A model generated the notes under the pieces. It did no database searches and was not told where the DNA came from. It saw nothing but the letters and a program-made list of their open reading frames with translations. The position numbers and the translations under genes were made by a program. A stretch of DNA of 64,000 bases, from positions 62,001 through 126,000 of the forward strand of contig JALBUN010000028.1 in the NCBI GenBank assembly GCA_025174535.1, written 5' to 3'. Positions 9,636 to 23,200 of this stretch are shown here, piece after piece (the stretch's first letter is position 1; every line of letters starts with the position of its first letter). This DNA comes from Cantharellus purpuraceus (lineage: Eukaryota; Basidiomycota; Agaricomycetes; Cantharellales; Hydnaceae).

Positions 9636-12282
9636 TCATTGGAACTGAGATGCTTGTATATGATATATCTTGGAATAGCCTCCATCTTGCTTCAAAAGAT
9701 CCTCATGTGTGCCAGACTCCAGCACTGTAGAATCTCCCATGTACCTCCATAAATGTGTCAATTACATAATGAATGTGATCAAAAGGCAGGTACTGACAAT
9801 ATTAGATCCGCACAACGCGTGAGTTGGCCGTAACGATGCGATGAAAAGATCATCGTCTTATTCCCACGGAGTTGACGCAGACGTTCGAACAAAGCTAAGC
9901 GCAGTAAATAACGTGCCACGATACATAAAATACAATTAACCCACCATGTTCAGCATTTGGATCAAGAGAGGCGCTGGGTTCAAGCAAAACTTTAGGATAG
10001 TAGATGATAGGTAAATAGCAACTCACCTCGGCTCATCAAATAGAAGGAGACCAACGGCAGATTCATCCCCAAGAGACCTCATAAAGGAGCGAGATCTGAG
10101 TATTCAAGTTAGCCTAATGACGGGTATATCAAAGAGAGACTTGCACAGCAAGACGTTGCATTTGACCTCCCGAGAGCGTTAACTCCTGCGTACGTCCTAC
10201 ACGGGCCTTCAAGCCACTATATTTTACTTCGCGTCCAAAGAGACTCCTTGTGCCCTCTGGGAGTCCCGAGTAATAGTCCTGAACCGGTCTAGAGAGTATA
10301 GTATTGAACCCTTCAGGAAGTTCCTCAATGAAATCAGTCGCGCCACCTAATGCAGCGGCTTGACGAATGCGATCCTCGTCGTTGGCATTGTTGGGGTCGC
10401 CCATCCCAATGTTCTCCTTTATCTGTCGAGGGGTGTTGTGTTAACGTCGATTAAAAACCACTAAATCAACCTGCCGACAAGGGGAAGTGGGTGTAATCTT
10501 GGAACAAAACTGAGATGCAGCTTCGTAAATCTTCCAATTTGAGGTTTCTAATATTACGACCATCAACGAGAATCTCTCCTTCGCTTGGGTCGTACAGTCT
10601 GGTCAAAAGTTTCAAGATTGTGCTCTTTCCTAATTACGGCATGAGTTATTGATAGTAAATGATAGTAAAATATGAGGCTGAGAGCTACCTGAACCGTTCG
10701 ATCCGACCAGTACGCAGAGTTGACCCGCTCCTATCTTGAATGAAACATTCCGTATCGCATGCTTTTTACTCCCGGGATATTTGTATGACACATTTCTAGA
10801 GAGTGCCTTCCATCAGCATGATGAGTGATTGCAAGGAATCATACAAACCTGAACTCGACTGAAATGCCTGTTCTCAATGTCTGCCGGTCTTCTGGGTATG
10901 GCTCTGTCCCATCAACCACCTGATTCTTCAAGTTGATTATCTCGTAGAGTCGACGGATGGACCCAAATGCCTCTGAAAGAGATGAAGTACGATGAAGAAG
11001 CATCCAAAGTGGGTTCTGAACCTGGGAGACTGTTTGTTGAATGAGAGTCAAGGAGGCTAGAGACACCGGTATGGAACGCGGCGACTGAATTGCACGTAAA
11101 GTGAAGACAAGCTAAGCATTGGTGATTGACAGTCAACTCAATGAAACGAACGTTTTAACATCACTCACTTGAGGGATTTCTTGCAAAGGTTGGCGAAGGA
11201 ACGACAACGGCGAGAATGCTACCTTGCGCCGATACAACAAACGACGTGCTTCAGTTAATGATATATCACCATCAATGCCAAGTCTCTCGCGAGCAGCTCG
11301 ATATGCTAATCAGCGAATGATTCAGCTGCACACTCGAATTTCGCGAGAAGCGATGCGAGTTACCTGATATGATGTATTGCTGCAGGTTTCCTGCCACTAA
11401 TTCCTTGCGGGAGTCAGTAGTTTGCCCTAGCTTTTCATATCCCTTTGCACGGAGAAACTCTTCATTGTGACACGTCGCAGCCCAAACTAGGTGATACGGG
11501 CCATTTGTTTGCGAAGAGTTCGTAGGAACAGCGAAAATACACCTCTCACCTCCGTTCGTGGAATTATAGTTGCGGGCACTGAACAAACTTAAAACAGGCT
11601 CAACAAAGCTCAAACATGCGAGGAGGATGCCATCGGGTTGGGCTCTGACAACGCCAATGAGTACAGTGAATTGACTGATTAATTGAAGAAGTATCGAAAC
11701 GATATGGGTCGAATGACTGATTGTGTCCCAAGCCACAGTCGAAGTGACCGAGGTGAGTTGCCCGCGTAAAGAAGGATCGTCATACGTTGGCACGTCCAAT
11801 CGGGCGTGGGCTTGGAAGGTATGTTCAGAGAAGTGCGAACGCATAGTGGTAGAAAGTCGCATAGCGGCCCACTGGTGAGTTAGATTTGCGAGATAATCAG
11901 CGACTCCACAAGCGCATTTGGTCGCAAGCACGCGAATCAAGACGGCTTGATCCACGCTCCTAGAGTCGATAGAGATTTGGACGACTTGAAGCAGTTGGCC
12001 GGAGTAATATAGGGTGATCGCTGGTAAGAGTGATGTGATAAACATGGTGAGGAGATAGAGCACTAGTGTCTTGTAACCGAGGACTGCTAGTGTCTTGAAC
12101 GCTCTGAGAACGAACGGGAGCGATGTGAGCAACTCATCAATGATTTGGAACGATGGCCAAGAAATCCATGGTTTATGATCCTCTACTTTCTCATAGAGAT
12201 CCCATATTCCAAGTCGTGTATGGACTATACGTCCACCATCTGGGTCGAAAGGAGGGTTATCTTGGAGTTCTTTCACTGTCAT
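9636..12282 (-). CDS. ABC transporter, type 1 exporter half-size protein (membrane domain then ATPase)
   Basis: A single membrane domain is followed by one nucleotide-binding domain, the layout of MsbA/HlyB-like exporters that work as dimers. I start at the ATG at 12280-12282 (MTVKELQDN); the frame is open further upstream but without ATG. The long first exon holds hydrophobic helices (LVLYLLTMFITSLLPAITLYY and others). Later exons give VLVGSNGSGKST (Walker A, near 10690-10640, split by an intron), LSGGQMQRLA (signature, near 10165), LLLFDEPSASLDP (Walker B and D-loop, near 10040-9960) and SSHRYGQL (His switch). The protein ends GGYSKIYHIQ...SQFQ at 9636. All ATPase motifs are intact, so it is probably active. 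Substrate is unknown. A divergent promoter region of about 1 kb separates it from the next gene. Confidence 0.88.
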
Positions 12283-13338
12283 AGCGGTGCAGTAGAATCG
12301 GGATTTTATGAGATTGCCGCAGCTTTGACTCAAACCGTCGAGTGAGGAAATATGCCCCAGAGCTGATTTCGACTTGGGGCGCAGCTGATGACTGACCAAT
12401 TTCGACGGTCATCCACAGTTACGCCACTGGCACTGGTATTAGCGCTTCAGCGACTACGCCGCACGATCAATTTCTGATCATCGAGATCAAAAGATTCGAC
12501 ATTTTCAGCTGCAGGCCAGACTTGACAGTATGGGTTCATCGATGTAATTGGCATGGATTGAGTCCCGACATTAAAGCTATAATTAATGAAGATACACTCG
12601 GTGACTTTTGTGAAATATTAATAGTCGGTTGCGCCTTCATGATGAGCATAAAGAATCACGATTTGCCAGGGCAACTAACGCCTGTGCCATGATAACAATG
12701 CAGTGCATTGAACCAAATGTATTTACAGCCACTTGGGCGTTGCATACAGTAGCAGCTTAGTCGAGGTCAAGTTGAGCGCACGGTGCAGATGACGCTTTCC
12801 GACCGAACTTATTTCTTGATAAACACCGGTCCTAGAGCCATTGGGGTGTCGTTTTGGATCGATCGATGACTTGGCTGCCCGAAAAGATGAGGTTAATCGT
12901 TTCACAAATGCGCTTGGAAAAGAGGATGGAAGCTGAAAGCCTTCAAAAGAGCACCTGAAGTAGTCCTTGATGCAACTAGATCTCGTACCAGCGACTCCAC
13001 GGCACCCCTTGGAGTAAACTCCAATGCAGCTTGGACGATTTCTGAAAAGAAGGCTGTGTCGAACTTCACAAAGGTTTACGTTTCGAAACAAGAGGTCAAC
13101 TAGTGTGAAACATAAGGGCCAACTGTGCATGTGAGGTTTCAAAGGTTATGAAAAACAAGGGTCAACTGTTTCATTCCAACTCCGCAAACGCGAACTCGCC
13201 TATTCTGCAAATTTCAGTTGACCACGACGACAACGACAGTATTTCCACGAAGGCGACGACGGCGACGACAACGATTGAAACAACGATTGCACCAATATCA
13301 CGAAACACGAATTATCTGTCTTTGAACACTACACACGA
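12283..13338. other. Divergent intergenic region
   Basis: This stretch separates the ABC transporter (-) from the WDDDF gene (+) and should carry both promoters. A GAC/ACG-rich tract (about 13225-13280) lies just before the plus-strand ATG. The ORF at 12723-13142 (-) has no recognisable features and is not called. Confidence 0.5.
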
Positions 13339-16300
13339 ATGATGACCACTCTCGCTGGCGACGATGCTGACGACGACTCCCGTAGAACACATTCACGTCT
13401 CCTCCTTAGCTCTAGTAAGTGTGTTGACCTGTTGGCATTGTCTATAACTCTGAGCATCTGCTACAGCCCCGCCCTCCGAGAACTGGGACGACGATTTTGA
13501 ATTTCAGGCAGGAGTAGTCGCCAGTGCGAGAGACAGCGCACAAGACGCGATAAACGCGCCCACACACCCCGGACATTCTCATGGTCAGGAGGAAAGCTGG
13601 GATGACGCGTATGAAGATGAAAATACACAGTCATCACCCGTCAAGCGCACCTCCAAAGTCGAAGAGGACGATGTTGAGGACTGGGATTCATCTGACAATG
13701 AGCTTGAGACTCACGGTCAACGTCATCGCGATACCCGACACGGGCAGACGCGAGAGTTTGGCTTAGGCGGATTTGAAGAGGAAGACAAGACGGTCACGGC
13801 GCGTTCAGCCTCGTCCCGGCCTAGGGAGCCCCCGCCAGTGTTACCACTTCCTATTCCGCCGTCACATTCTGCTCATAATTTCCAGGCACACACTGTACTA
13901 CCATCTTCAACCACATCACCTACTCTGTCCACGTTTTCCATCCCGCTATCAAGCACTACACGTGATCGCGCCTCCATTTACTCCCAAGACCCTCTCATGC
14001 CCACCACAAATAGTTCCGCTCCTCATCTATCAGTGATGCGCTCATATCCGCATGCTGCAGGTTCGACTCCTCCACGAAAAGGTCGACGTCTACGGAAGAA
14101 AAGCCGGCCACCAGAGGCAGATATATTTGAACTAGAGGACCATGAGCCCAACCCCATTCCAGCGTCTGTTCCTCCCGTTATTGCCGCACCGCATGACGTT
14201 TCGTCACCTACTACGCCTCCGCATGCACAGCAAACAGTATTAGAGTCACCATCGCAGCCGAGCGCCCCACCCACACCTTCCTCATCGATTCTTACTCGTA
14301 TTGGGAGCTTCAAACGTTGGGCAAGACGCAGCATGGGCCCTGATGATCCTGTACTATCAGGATGGAGACGATCGAAGAGCTCGACCGGCCCAAGCGACGC
14401 GAAGAGCTCTCACGGGCCAAGTGACGTGCTTCTCCGCGGTGCAAAGTCATCCACAGGCCCAGAGGATCGTACATCTATGGAGGACGGTATTGAGCTCGGT
14501 TTGCGCCCTGTGTCGCCCACGCCGGCGCCAAGTAGGCTGGCGAGGCGGAGTAGAGGGGACAGTGCGAGCGGACAAAAATCGGGCTGGTTTTTTCGGGCTG
14601 GCGGGGCAGCTGGGTCTGAGCGGGAAGAGGTGACGCCAGCTGTCCAAACGCCTGAACTCACGCCATCTAAACGAGGAACCACCCTTGGCTTGCGGCGGAG
14701 GAGTAAGGCACGCGAAGGGGGTGAGGATGATGTCAATGGGGAGGGGAAGACGCAGACTCCCCGCAAATTGAAGGCAAAGCTTGCCCCTGCGCTCAAAGCC
14801 GAAGGATCTGCCGGTCTCCATAAACAAGGCGAGCCCATAAGCCCCACGCGACCTTCGAGGCGACCATCATCACGAGACGCTCCAGATTCTCGGTCACACA
14901 CTGGATCGAGACCTATGTCAATGCTGTTTCCACGGAGTGGAAACGGAAACGCAAGCGTCGGTCGCAAGTCGGGCACGGGTATGTCTGTTACAGAGTCAAC
15001 TTCAACAGGATCCGCTGCGGTGACATCCATTCGAGACGGTGCCGGTGGGGATGGAGAGAGTAGAGACAGGGATGGTGGAAGAGAGAGTGGGATGCGTGGT
15101 CTGATGAATGGCGTCCGGAGACTTTCCCTTGTCGGTGCTACCCCCGGGCATAAGCGGACCAAGAGCACAGGTGGCGGGAATGGCATAGAAGAAGCCCCCA
15201 GAAAGGATGTAGCGACTCGGCCTCGTTCGCGAACGGATCATCTTATAGATGGTGTGAATATGGATCAGTCCTCATTAAACCCTCCGATTCTGCGATTTGC
15301 TCCTCATCAAGGTGACGGCAGTGGACTGTTACCACCAGTTGAACTCGAGCCATCCGCCATGTCGGGGATGTTTGCGAGGAGGGGATCACTACCCTGGGCA
15401 GACTACGATCGTTCAGACGTGGAGTCCCATCCGGTGGCCGGCGCGGATTCTTCATTGCAACCACCAGCGGCTGTTATCGACCAACAACATCCATCACCAC
15501 ATCAGCAATCGTGCTCTACGGCTTCGAGCTCGCCCAGCGCAGGCTCCGGAAACTTAGACCTGGGGTCACAGATGAAGTCTTCACGTTTGCCAATAGCTCC
15601 CGTACCCCCAGTTCCAGTCCTAAGGAAATCTGCCGACGCCGTCCCTCAATCGCGGTCGCTTGCATCTGCTTCAACAGCTCCCATAGAGCAACATTCAGGA
15701 TTGGAATCACGACAGAGAGCCCCAATACAACCTCATTCCCCATCAAAGTTTCCAATACCCTCCAGTCCACAGTCTGCATCCCTCGGACGCTCTACAGCAT
15801 CGCCTTCGCATTCGACAGGACTTCGCCGTAATTCGCTAGGTGATCTCAAGACCCCGCTCAATACCCTTGGTGAACACAAGGCGCAACTTCCGCCGTTGGG
15901 TGAGCTCAAGATCCCTGCACGGATATCACGAGCGCAGCAGGGTCTTAAAAGAGACATGGGAATGGTGAGGGAATTTGCAGGATGTGTGGAACGTGAGTAG
16001 CTATGTATCATACTTCTCGGTTGTCAGACTGACCTAATTGATCAGAACTCAAACGGCTACAAGCAACCTATGTATCACTTCTCGGTGACCTGCGAGCTGC
16101 ATATGATGCATCCCCCGGATCGTCACCCCCAGGAGCTGCTCATGTGCAGTTTCACCTCCCATCTCGACCACCATCTCAAATTGGGATGGCTAGGAAGACC
16201 ATCACATCTAGTTCCAATCCGTCCGTACAAAGCATCCATCAGGCGGTGTCTCTCAATTCTCCAACACAGCTCCATCCTGCAAGGACCCCCTCGCGGGCCT

Positions 16301-17925
16301 CGCATGACATCAGTCGGGAGCTTGTTCGATTGGAGCATGAATATGGGATCTGGTGGGAGTGTGCAGAACTACTCATCGAGCTAGGCGGTGGGTCAGGAGT
16401 CGCCGCGGGTGCAGCCTCGAATCCGAATCTGGCCAATCTTTCGACGTCAACGGTGAATACTCCTGCTGAAGATCCACCGAAGCAGCCAGCCGCATCGAGA
16501 CCGATTACGCATGTGTCATCCATGTCGGAGCCTGGCTCTCTATTCGAGCAGGCCCACTCTTCGACATCGAACTCCAAAGGTCCACCCCAAGCGAGCCCAC
16601 CACAACTCTCACGCTGGCGTGCATCGACTGGGAGACATGATTTGAGTGCACGACAACTGAGGCTGTTGAGGGACATGTTGAATACCCCAGATCCGGCGAG
16701 CCTAGCACATGCGGCTGGGCCATATGGCTATGGTGCTGGATACCCACACCCCCATATGCTGACCACAGCGGAAGCTCAACCATGGGCAACCTGGAATCCT
16801 AGTACGGTGACACTTCCGTCGGAGGAGAGCTCAGATGTCCACAGTCATGGTGCGCCCCCTACAAGTGAATCAAGAGAGGGAGGCAAAGCGAAGAAACGCC
16901 GGGCGAGCAAGCTAGGCATGTTGGGACTTCGGGAGATCTTGCGCGGACTGAAGCGGAATGCTGTTGCCGAAGGGAGACTTGATGCAGCCGAGAAATCTGC
17001 ACATGGGCACCACAGTTCGGAATCGAGCGTGAGCAATATCGCTGAAGAGGACCACTATAATCGCCGACGGTCACCCTGGCATCAGCACGATGAGTACCAC
17101 GCCGCCAAGCTGAGCACCAGCCCCGAGCTTACTGCTCCTTTCGATCACCCTCCTACGCGAGCTCACCCCCCAAAAAGTCCTCGCCGACCTTCTCTGGCCT
17201 CCATCTTCCGCATAGGAAATAAGAACATGAAGGGGACGGCTGCGAATGGCAAAATGAAAGATGGAGACGCCTCTCCAAATGGGAATGGGATTAGCACTGC
17301 CGAGGGTGAGCGGGTGTCTGCACTGGCTGCTGCCGCAGCAGGAGAGTATGCAGACTGGGAACGCATGTCGCGGAGCGATCTTGACCTAACGGCTGTCGGA
17401 CCAGGAACGGCAACAGTTCGCGCGAAGAAGTCCACGAAAACTCCAGCCTCCCGCTCAAGCATCAATCTCAATTACCCATACTCAAATGCCAATGGTCTGA
17501 CTCCTAAGAAGACGCCAGCGACTTCCCAGACATCTCTTTGGGACTCGTCACCGTCATCTCTATCTCCACAGCCCTCTCGCCTTCCCCTTTCTATAGCAGA
17601 AGAGGGTGGGGGTAGGAATACGCAGAGAGCCAAGACACCCGACCCCGCGCGGTCCAGGGACCGGACAAAGGACCGAACATCCTCATGGTCTCAAGCTCAT
17701 CCCACTCCCCGCCCAGCATCACGGAACGGTAAAGCCGGTATGTCGGGTACAGTGCGTTCAGCGCCTCCCAACGATTTTTCTTCTACTGCCTCTGCGCCAA
17801 AGCTGGCACTTACTCCCGAAAACATCAAACCCCTTTTGGAGTACGCGAAGGAGGTTGGTGCACGGCTCTCAGAGTGTATCAATGAAGTGCAGAACCTCTT
17901 GGGTGCTAGCATGATAGCTTCATAA
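13339..17925 (+). CDS. Large Ser/Pro-rich protein with acidic WDDDF N-terminus; possible Byr4/Bfa1-type cytokinesis regulator
   Basis: Three exons join cleanly: 13339-13414, 13467-15992 and 16046-17925, giving about 1493 residues. The introns (52 and 53 nt) have GTAAGT/GTGAGT donors and CAG acceptors. Near the N-terminus are ENWDDDFEFQ and VEDWDSSDNE, then FGLGGFEEEDK. A basic, Ser/Pro-rich, probably disordered middle follows. Folded islands are LKRLQATYVSLLGDLRAAYD, RLEHEYGIWWECAELLIEL and the last residues KPLLEYAKEVGARL...EVQNLLGAS, which look helical. There is no signal peptide or membrane segment, so it is cytosolic or nuclear. Acidic WDDDF-type segments remind me of fungal septation-network scaffolds (Byr4/Bfa1), but that is a weak resemblance and the function stays open. 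Confidence 0.75.
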
Positions 17926-20233
17926 CATGTGCCGTTCTGTGTACGATCTTGATTCCTTTTTCTGTCATCATCTCAGTCTTTTTTTTACCCCCCATCGTTC
18001 TATTCATTTGCTCTCTTTCGTTGCTCTCAGCATGTGTCACTCGTCCTTACAGGCCCCATCATTGTGTATTACCGATTCCATCATGTCTCACGCTCGTCAA
18101 TGCACTTCATTTTTTCTTAGTGTGCTTCGCTCAGCAAGTGGCTTCTTCCCGTGGTGCAAAGACGAAGTGATTGCGGAGTCCCGAATTTCCTGAGTCCTCC
18201 GCTGATGCATTTTAACGTCAAGTTTCAAGTCATTGGCATTGTGCAGCATGGTATGCGCCACTTAAGATCAGTCACCATCCCTTGTCTTGGAATCGCTGAA
18301 CATAGAGACCGAAGCGCTTATGTTAAACCACGAAAACATCTGTTCTTTGATGAATCAATTTCGAATGCCACTACAGCTCCGTATCCAGCGCTTGTGATAG
18401 CGCCTGTGGCGAGTTCCAACCACTGCAACGGAAACAGGGGATGAGGGGGCATTCAATATCCGATTTTGCCACGATGGCAAGTCTGGAATGGGGCATGTTG
18501 TTTCTGACTGCTCCCGGTCCGTATCATTATTGGCAGCCTAGAACTGAGAGAGTTTATTTCCTACAATGGATACAATGGATGATATTTTGGCGGGGATATT
18601 CTCCTGTGGTCAATTAGTATCCTCGCAAGCTTGCAACGTTGTTGTTGGTTCTTCCGGCAATGTTCCAAACCATCGATTCAAGCCATGCCTCCGTATTATT
18701 TATCCCGGAGGCACAGTGTCCCCGCCGGACCACGGCTCCCTTGGGACCTTGTGTCCGTTTGTGTGCTTCTGCGCGCTGTGATCGCTTGCATGTGCATCTT
18801 TTGTCGATGTGAGTGGCAATCACTTACCTATAACGACTAGTAGACAGCAGGGTCCAAGCTTTTAAATTATCTCTCAAAGTACTATGTTTGTGAAACTATC
18901 TCGGCTTTGTAGCAACCCCGTGGTCACACACGCTATTATTGGACAGAGCTGCCGTTGGACCTGCCAGTGTGCGAGCATTCCCTGCGGCGCCTCTGTCTAA
19001 CCCAATGCAGTTATTATGCGCATTAAGAAGGCTATCTGTACTTTCCGTATTGCTTAGTAGTGACCAAATACGTTTGACCTTGAGGGTGCGTGAAGCGTTT
19101 CGATATCTACATACCGCAGTGCCTTCAGCCTACTGTGCACCGACGGTGTTTTTATGCGTAGTTACTATAGTGCATGCGAGAGAGATTAATCATCAAGCAT
19201 CACTTGAGTCATGCGAAGTCACTCATGACCCAATTGCCATGACTCCTATGTTCAACCAGTAATATCCGAAGGGCTAGGGTACTAAAATATCTTCCATTGC
19301 CAGCGCAGACGGCTAACCTGTTGGATGAGCCAGGAGGTGAATAAGCATTCACCAGAAATCACATCCTACATTGCACCTGTTTTCACGCCATGCAAGCCTT
19401 GGAACCATTCACAATACACAGTCATTTTGGTCAACGACGATGGATGCAACCCACGATTACACTAGTAAAATGGATTGGATGTTTGACGAACTCGAGCAAA
19501 GATAACCTGCCTTCAGGGGCCATGAAGGTTTGCGGGCTCCTCCCTTTGTGGACGGACCACGGTGTGCCGGGCGTGAAGTTGAAAGCGGCATGACTTGCCT
19601 ACTCAGGGAAGTCACTCTGCCTTCATTAATCTATCTGGAGATACCTCATGGTAACTAGAAGCCTCCAGTTTACTCGCTTCGTTCAGGAACCCGGCAAATG
19701 TTGGCTTTGGGTCCGAGTCGCTTATATATCAAACCAGGGAACGCAAGCCAAAAGCGCCAGAAAGAAGCATGATTTCCATGCGAGTCGCGGCGGCGGGCTG
19801 TGCATGGCCTATCTTGTCCCGACGAACTACCGACGGATTGAGAGAGCAACAGACTTAGTCCTGAAGACATATGGTTTAGCTCGGTGAGGAGTATATTGCC
19901 TCTAGAAGTTGATGGTAGCAATTGGTACCATAAGAGCTGTGGCGCAGTTGTCACGGCAGCAGAGCAAGTGATCTGTGACGGGACGTGCTCGACGACGTGG
20001 AGGGAGTCCAGACGGAATGCATTTGAAGTATCTGTGCCTTGGGGTTAGGTTGGGTGAGCGAGAGAATAGAGTTGCTGGAGTAAAAAGGGCTGTGGCGGCA
20101 CAGCAGTAACGGTTGATCATGGACGCTCAAAATATACCCGAACCGTGCTTAGTCAGTGGCAGGCGCCGACATTTCACGGCAGCAAATCTTCCTAGTCTGT
20201 TCTCGTTGACCACGACGTGCACACTCCTCCATC
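17926..20233. other. Intergenic region, no gene supported
   Basis: This 2.3-kb region has many short frames in all directions but no conserved protein motif, no intron-joined frame and no RNA gene that I could recognise. Pyrimidine-rich sequence follows the stop of the previous gene (17950-18050), as expected of a 3' untranslated region. The right end carries the importin promoter; no clear TATA box is visible. Confidence 0.5.
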
Positions 20234-23200
20234 ATGGAGTCTCTCGTTGAACCAGAAACAATGACAGTTATCAAGCAGATACTATCTAACCTTATCTGCA
20301 ATGATAACGACTTGCGCTCAAGGTGTGCAACATCCTACACTATGCATTTTGTCCAGAGTCGCGTGGCTCAATCTTGCGTGCAGTGCTGAGCGTGCAGTAA
20401 ATGAAAAACTTGCAGAAACGCCCGAAGTCTATCTTCTGGCACTAGTTCAGCTCTCGAGGGCAGAGCCAAATGACGTGGTGAGCACTAGCATTTCCTGCAA
20501 ACGAAATACCATGCAGAACGACAAGTTGCAGATGCGCTCTTTCTCTCTTGTCCTCCTACGCCGCCTTCTCTTTCGTGCTCTTCCATCTTCACCTCCCACC
20601 CTCCGATCGTCACGCATAACACTCTATGATCATCTTTCGGAACCGACGCGTACCTCCCTGGAGCGCGCACTTCTCTCCGCGCTTGCCAATGAACCTTCCC
20701 AATCTGTACGGCCAAAACTTGCAGACACCATCACCGATCTCGCCATTGCATCCTTCGACCGCGGCCGTCCCTGGCTCGCGCTTCAGGCTCAAAGCTTTTC
20801 AGCTACTCTTAATGCCGACCACCGTCAACGAGAGAGTGCATATCGTATTTTCGGAAATGTGCCAGCGCTTATGGGAGATCAACAAGTGGATGCTATCGTG
20901 AGGGTTCTTCAGCGTGGACTCCAGGATCCTGAGAGTCTCGAGGTAGGTTCCGTCAGCAAAGTATTTCTCACTGCTCACACTGCATCTCCAGGTTCGGAAT
21001 GCAGCACTGCGCGCATCGGCCGCATACTTGTATTCGGCTTCCACACAAACCCAAACACAGGCACAATCACTCCTCTTTTACATGCTAGATACGCTTCCTT
21101 CGCTCCCCCCTTCGCGTGCTCCTGATTTCATTCAGACACTCACAACGCCTCTTGCGTCGTCTCCCGCTACAGCTCACCTATTTTCTCCGCATCTCACTGC
21201 ACTTTTAACCTACTTACCACCACTTATACTGCCACAATTCAACGACCCGGGACCAACACCCACTACTGCACGTCCTTTTCCCTCCAACTCCCCTTCGGAG
21301 TCATCAAGCTCCGGAGCCAAGACACCAAACGGAACAGGTCCATCTACACCAACGCAGGGGCGTCATACAGTGTCGGCGTTCACGTTCCCACCTCAACAAA
21401 AGTCTGCATCACCGTCACCTCAACCCCGCGAGGATCACGAGCATGAGCAAGAGACACGTCGAGCCGCTCTTGAGCTCCTGGTGGCACTTACAGAAGCCCG
21501 ACCTGGTATGGTCAAGCGCGTCGATGGATGGGTTGCGTTGGGCGTCCGGGCATGTCTGGAGGGGATGGGTGAGATTGGAGAAGGCGAAGAAGGTGGTGGG
21601 GGGACGGGTATGGGTAGAAAGGCTGCAGATGAGGAAGAAGGTTTGAGAATGTGGTTAGATGCGGACGTGAGTTGTGTCTTGTCAATTATCGTCATGGGTG
21701 GCACATGATGTTGACGTTGAAACAGCCAGCGCAAGATCCCACGGATGAATTTTATCCTCATGTGTATGAGCAATCATTAGATAGGCTCGCGTGTGCTCTT
21801 GGTGGCAAGGAGCTCTTACCCCATGCTTTCCAGTGCGTCGTTACATTATTCGTCTTTAGACACAATGGCAACGCTTCCTGCAGATACATTCCAGCAATGC
21901 TCAAATCGCACGAGTGGCGAATAAGACACTCTGGACTCATGGCTGTAGCTGTTGTAGGAGAAGGAACCCAAAAGGTCCGTATGAATGGTTTCCTTTGAGT
22001 AAGCCTCGTATATTCAGTGGGCGACAAAAGGTTATGGCCCATGAGCTCGGTGATGTTGTAGGGTGAGCTAACTGATCCTGGACCGCCATGGGTTTCAACC
22101 CTAAGGTGCTATGTGCACATGCGTTCTAGACTTGTACTGCCGATGTTCAACGATCCGCACCCACGGGTTCGTTGGGCAGCATGTCAATGTCTGTAAGTGC
22201 TTTTAACCTTTCCCGATGTCTTCGTAGCGTCTGAATTGTGAACATAGGGGGCAATTGTGTACAGATTTCGAGGTATGCTTGGGTGGGCTTAACTGTTGTT
22301 CGCCCTTCACTTAATGGGTTACTACCGCCTCGAACCACAGGAGGTCATTCAAGACCGCTTCCACCAGGAAATGTTCTCGGTTCTCCTCCCTGCGCTCCAA
22401 GCACCCGAAGCTAGGTTCGTGCGCGTCCCACAGTACAATTTGATGTAGCTTGACTGTTGGCATTTTCAGAGTGCACGCCCATGCCGCATCCGCATTCATC
22501 AACGTTTGCGAGGGTGTCTCGCGACAAGTTATGCTGCCATATCTCGATGCGCTTGTTCAGCGCCTTCTTGCCATGCTCCAACCTTCTAGCCCGGGCTGGG
22601 TCCAAGAGCAAGCTGTTACCACACTAGCGATGGTTGCTGACGTAAGCGAGGACACCTTCCGCACAGTGAGTTGCGATTATATCGCTATTATTTTCCATGA
22701 TAGCTGATGTTGAGCAGTACTATTCATCCATCATGCCGTTAATGATGAATGTTCTCCGCAACGCCCACGGTATTGAGCATCGCAAACTGAGGTGCAAGGC
22801 TATGGAATGTGCAGGACTCATCGGTACTTGCCTCCTTTTATTTTGTCGGTGACCTATGGCAATACTGATTCACCCAAGCTATTGCGGTGGGACGGGATAC
22901 ATTCCGACCCGACGCCCCTCAACTGGTCGAACGGTTGATGCAATTACAAAGTAAGTGCGCTCTTGCAACTCCGCACAGTGAACTAATGATTTCTGCGAAA
23001 CAGACGGTCCGATGGACCCTGATGACACTATGTTACCACAGTATCTGAGTGCGAGTTGGGCGAAGGTCTGCCAGGCCATGGGCCCCGAGTTTGAGCCGTA
23101 CCTTCCAGTGGTTATTCCCCCTCTCCTCCACTCCGCGGCTGTCAAAGCTGATGTGTCTATATTCGGTGAGCCTTTACAATTCAGTCGCCATTATATAACC

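Noticed and set aside
12723..13142. 139-residue minus-strand ORF between ABC transporter and WDDDF gene
   Set aside because: No motif, no intron-joined extension, and it occupies the divergent promoter region.
14410..15186. 258-residue minus-strand ORF inside the WDDDF gene
   Set aside because: It is antisense to a well-joined large exon and is Ser/Pro/Leu-rich as expected from the reverse of a Ser/Pro-rich gene.
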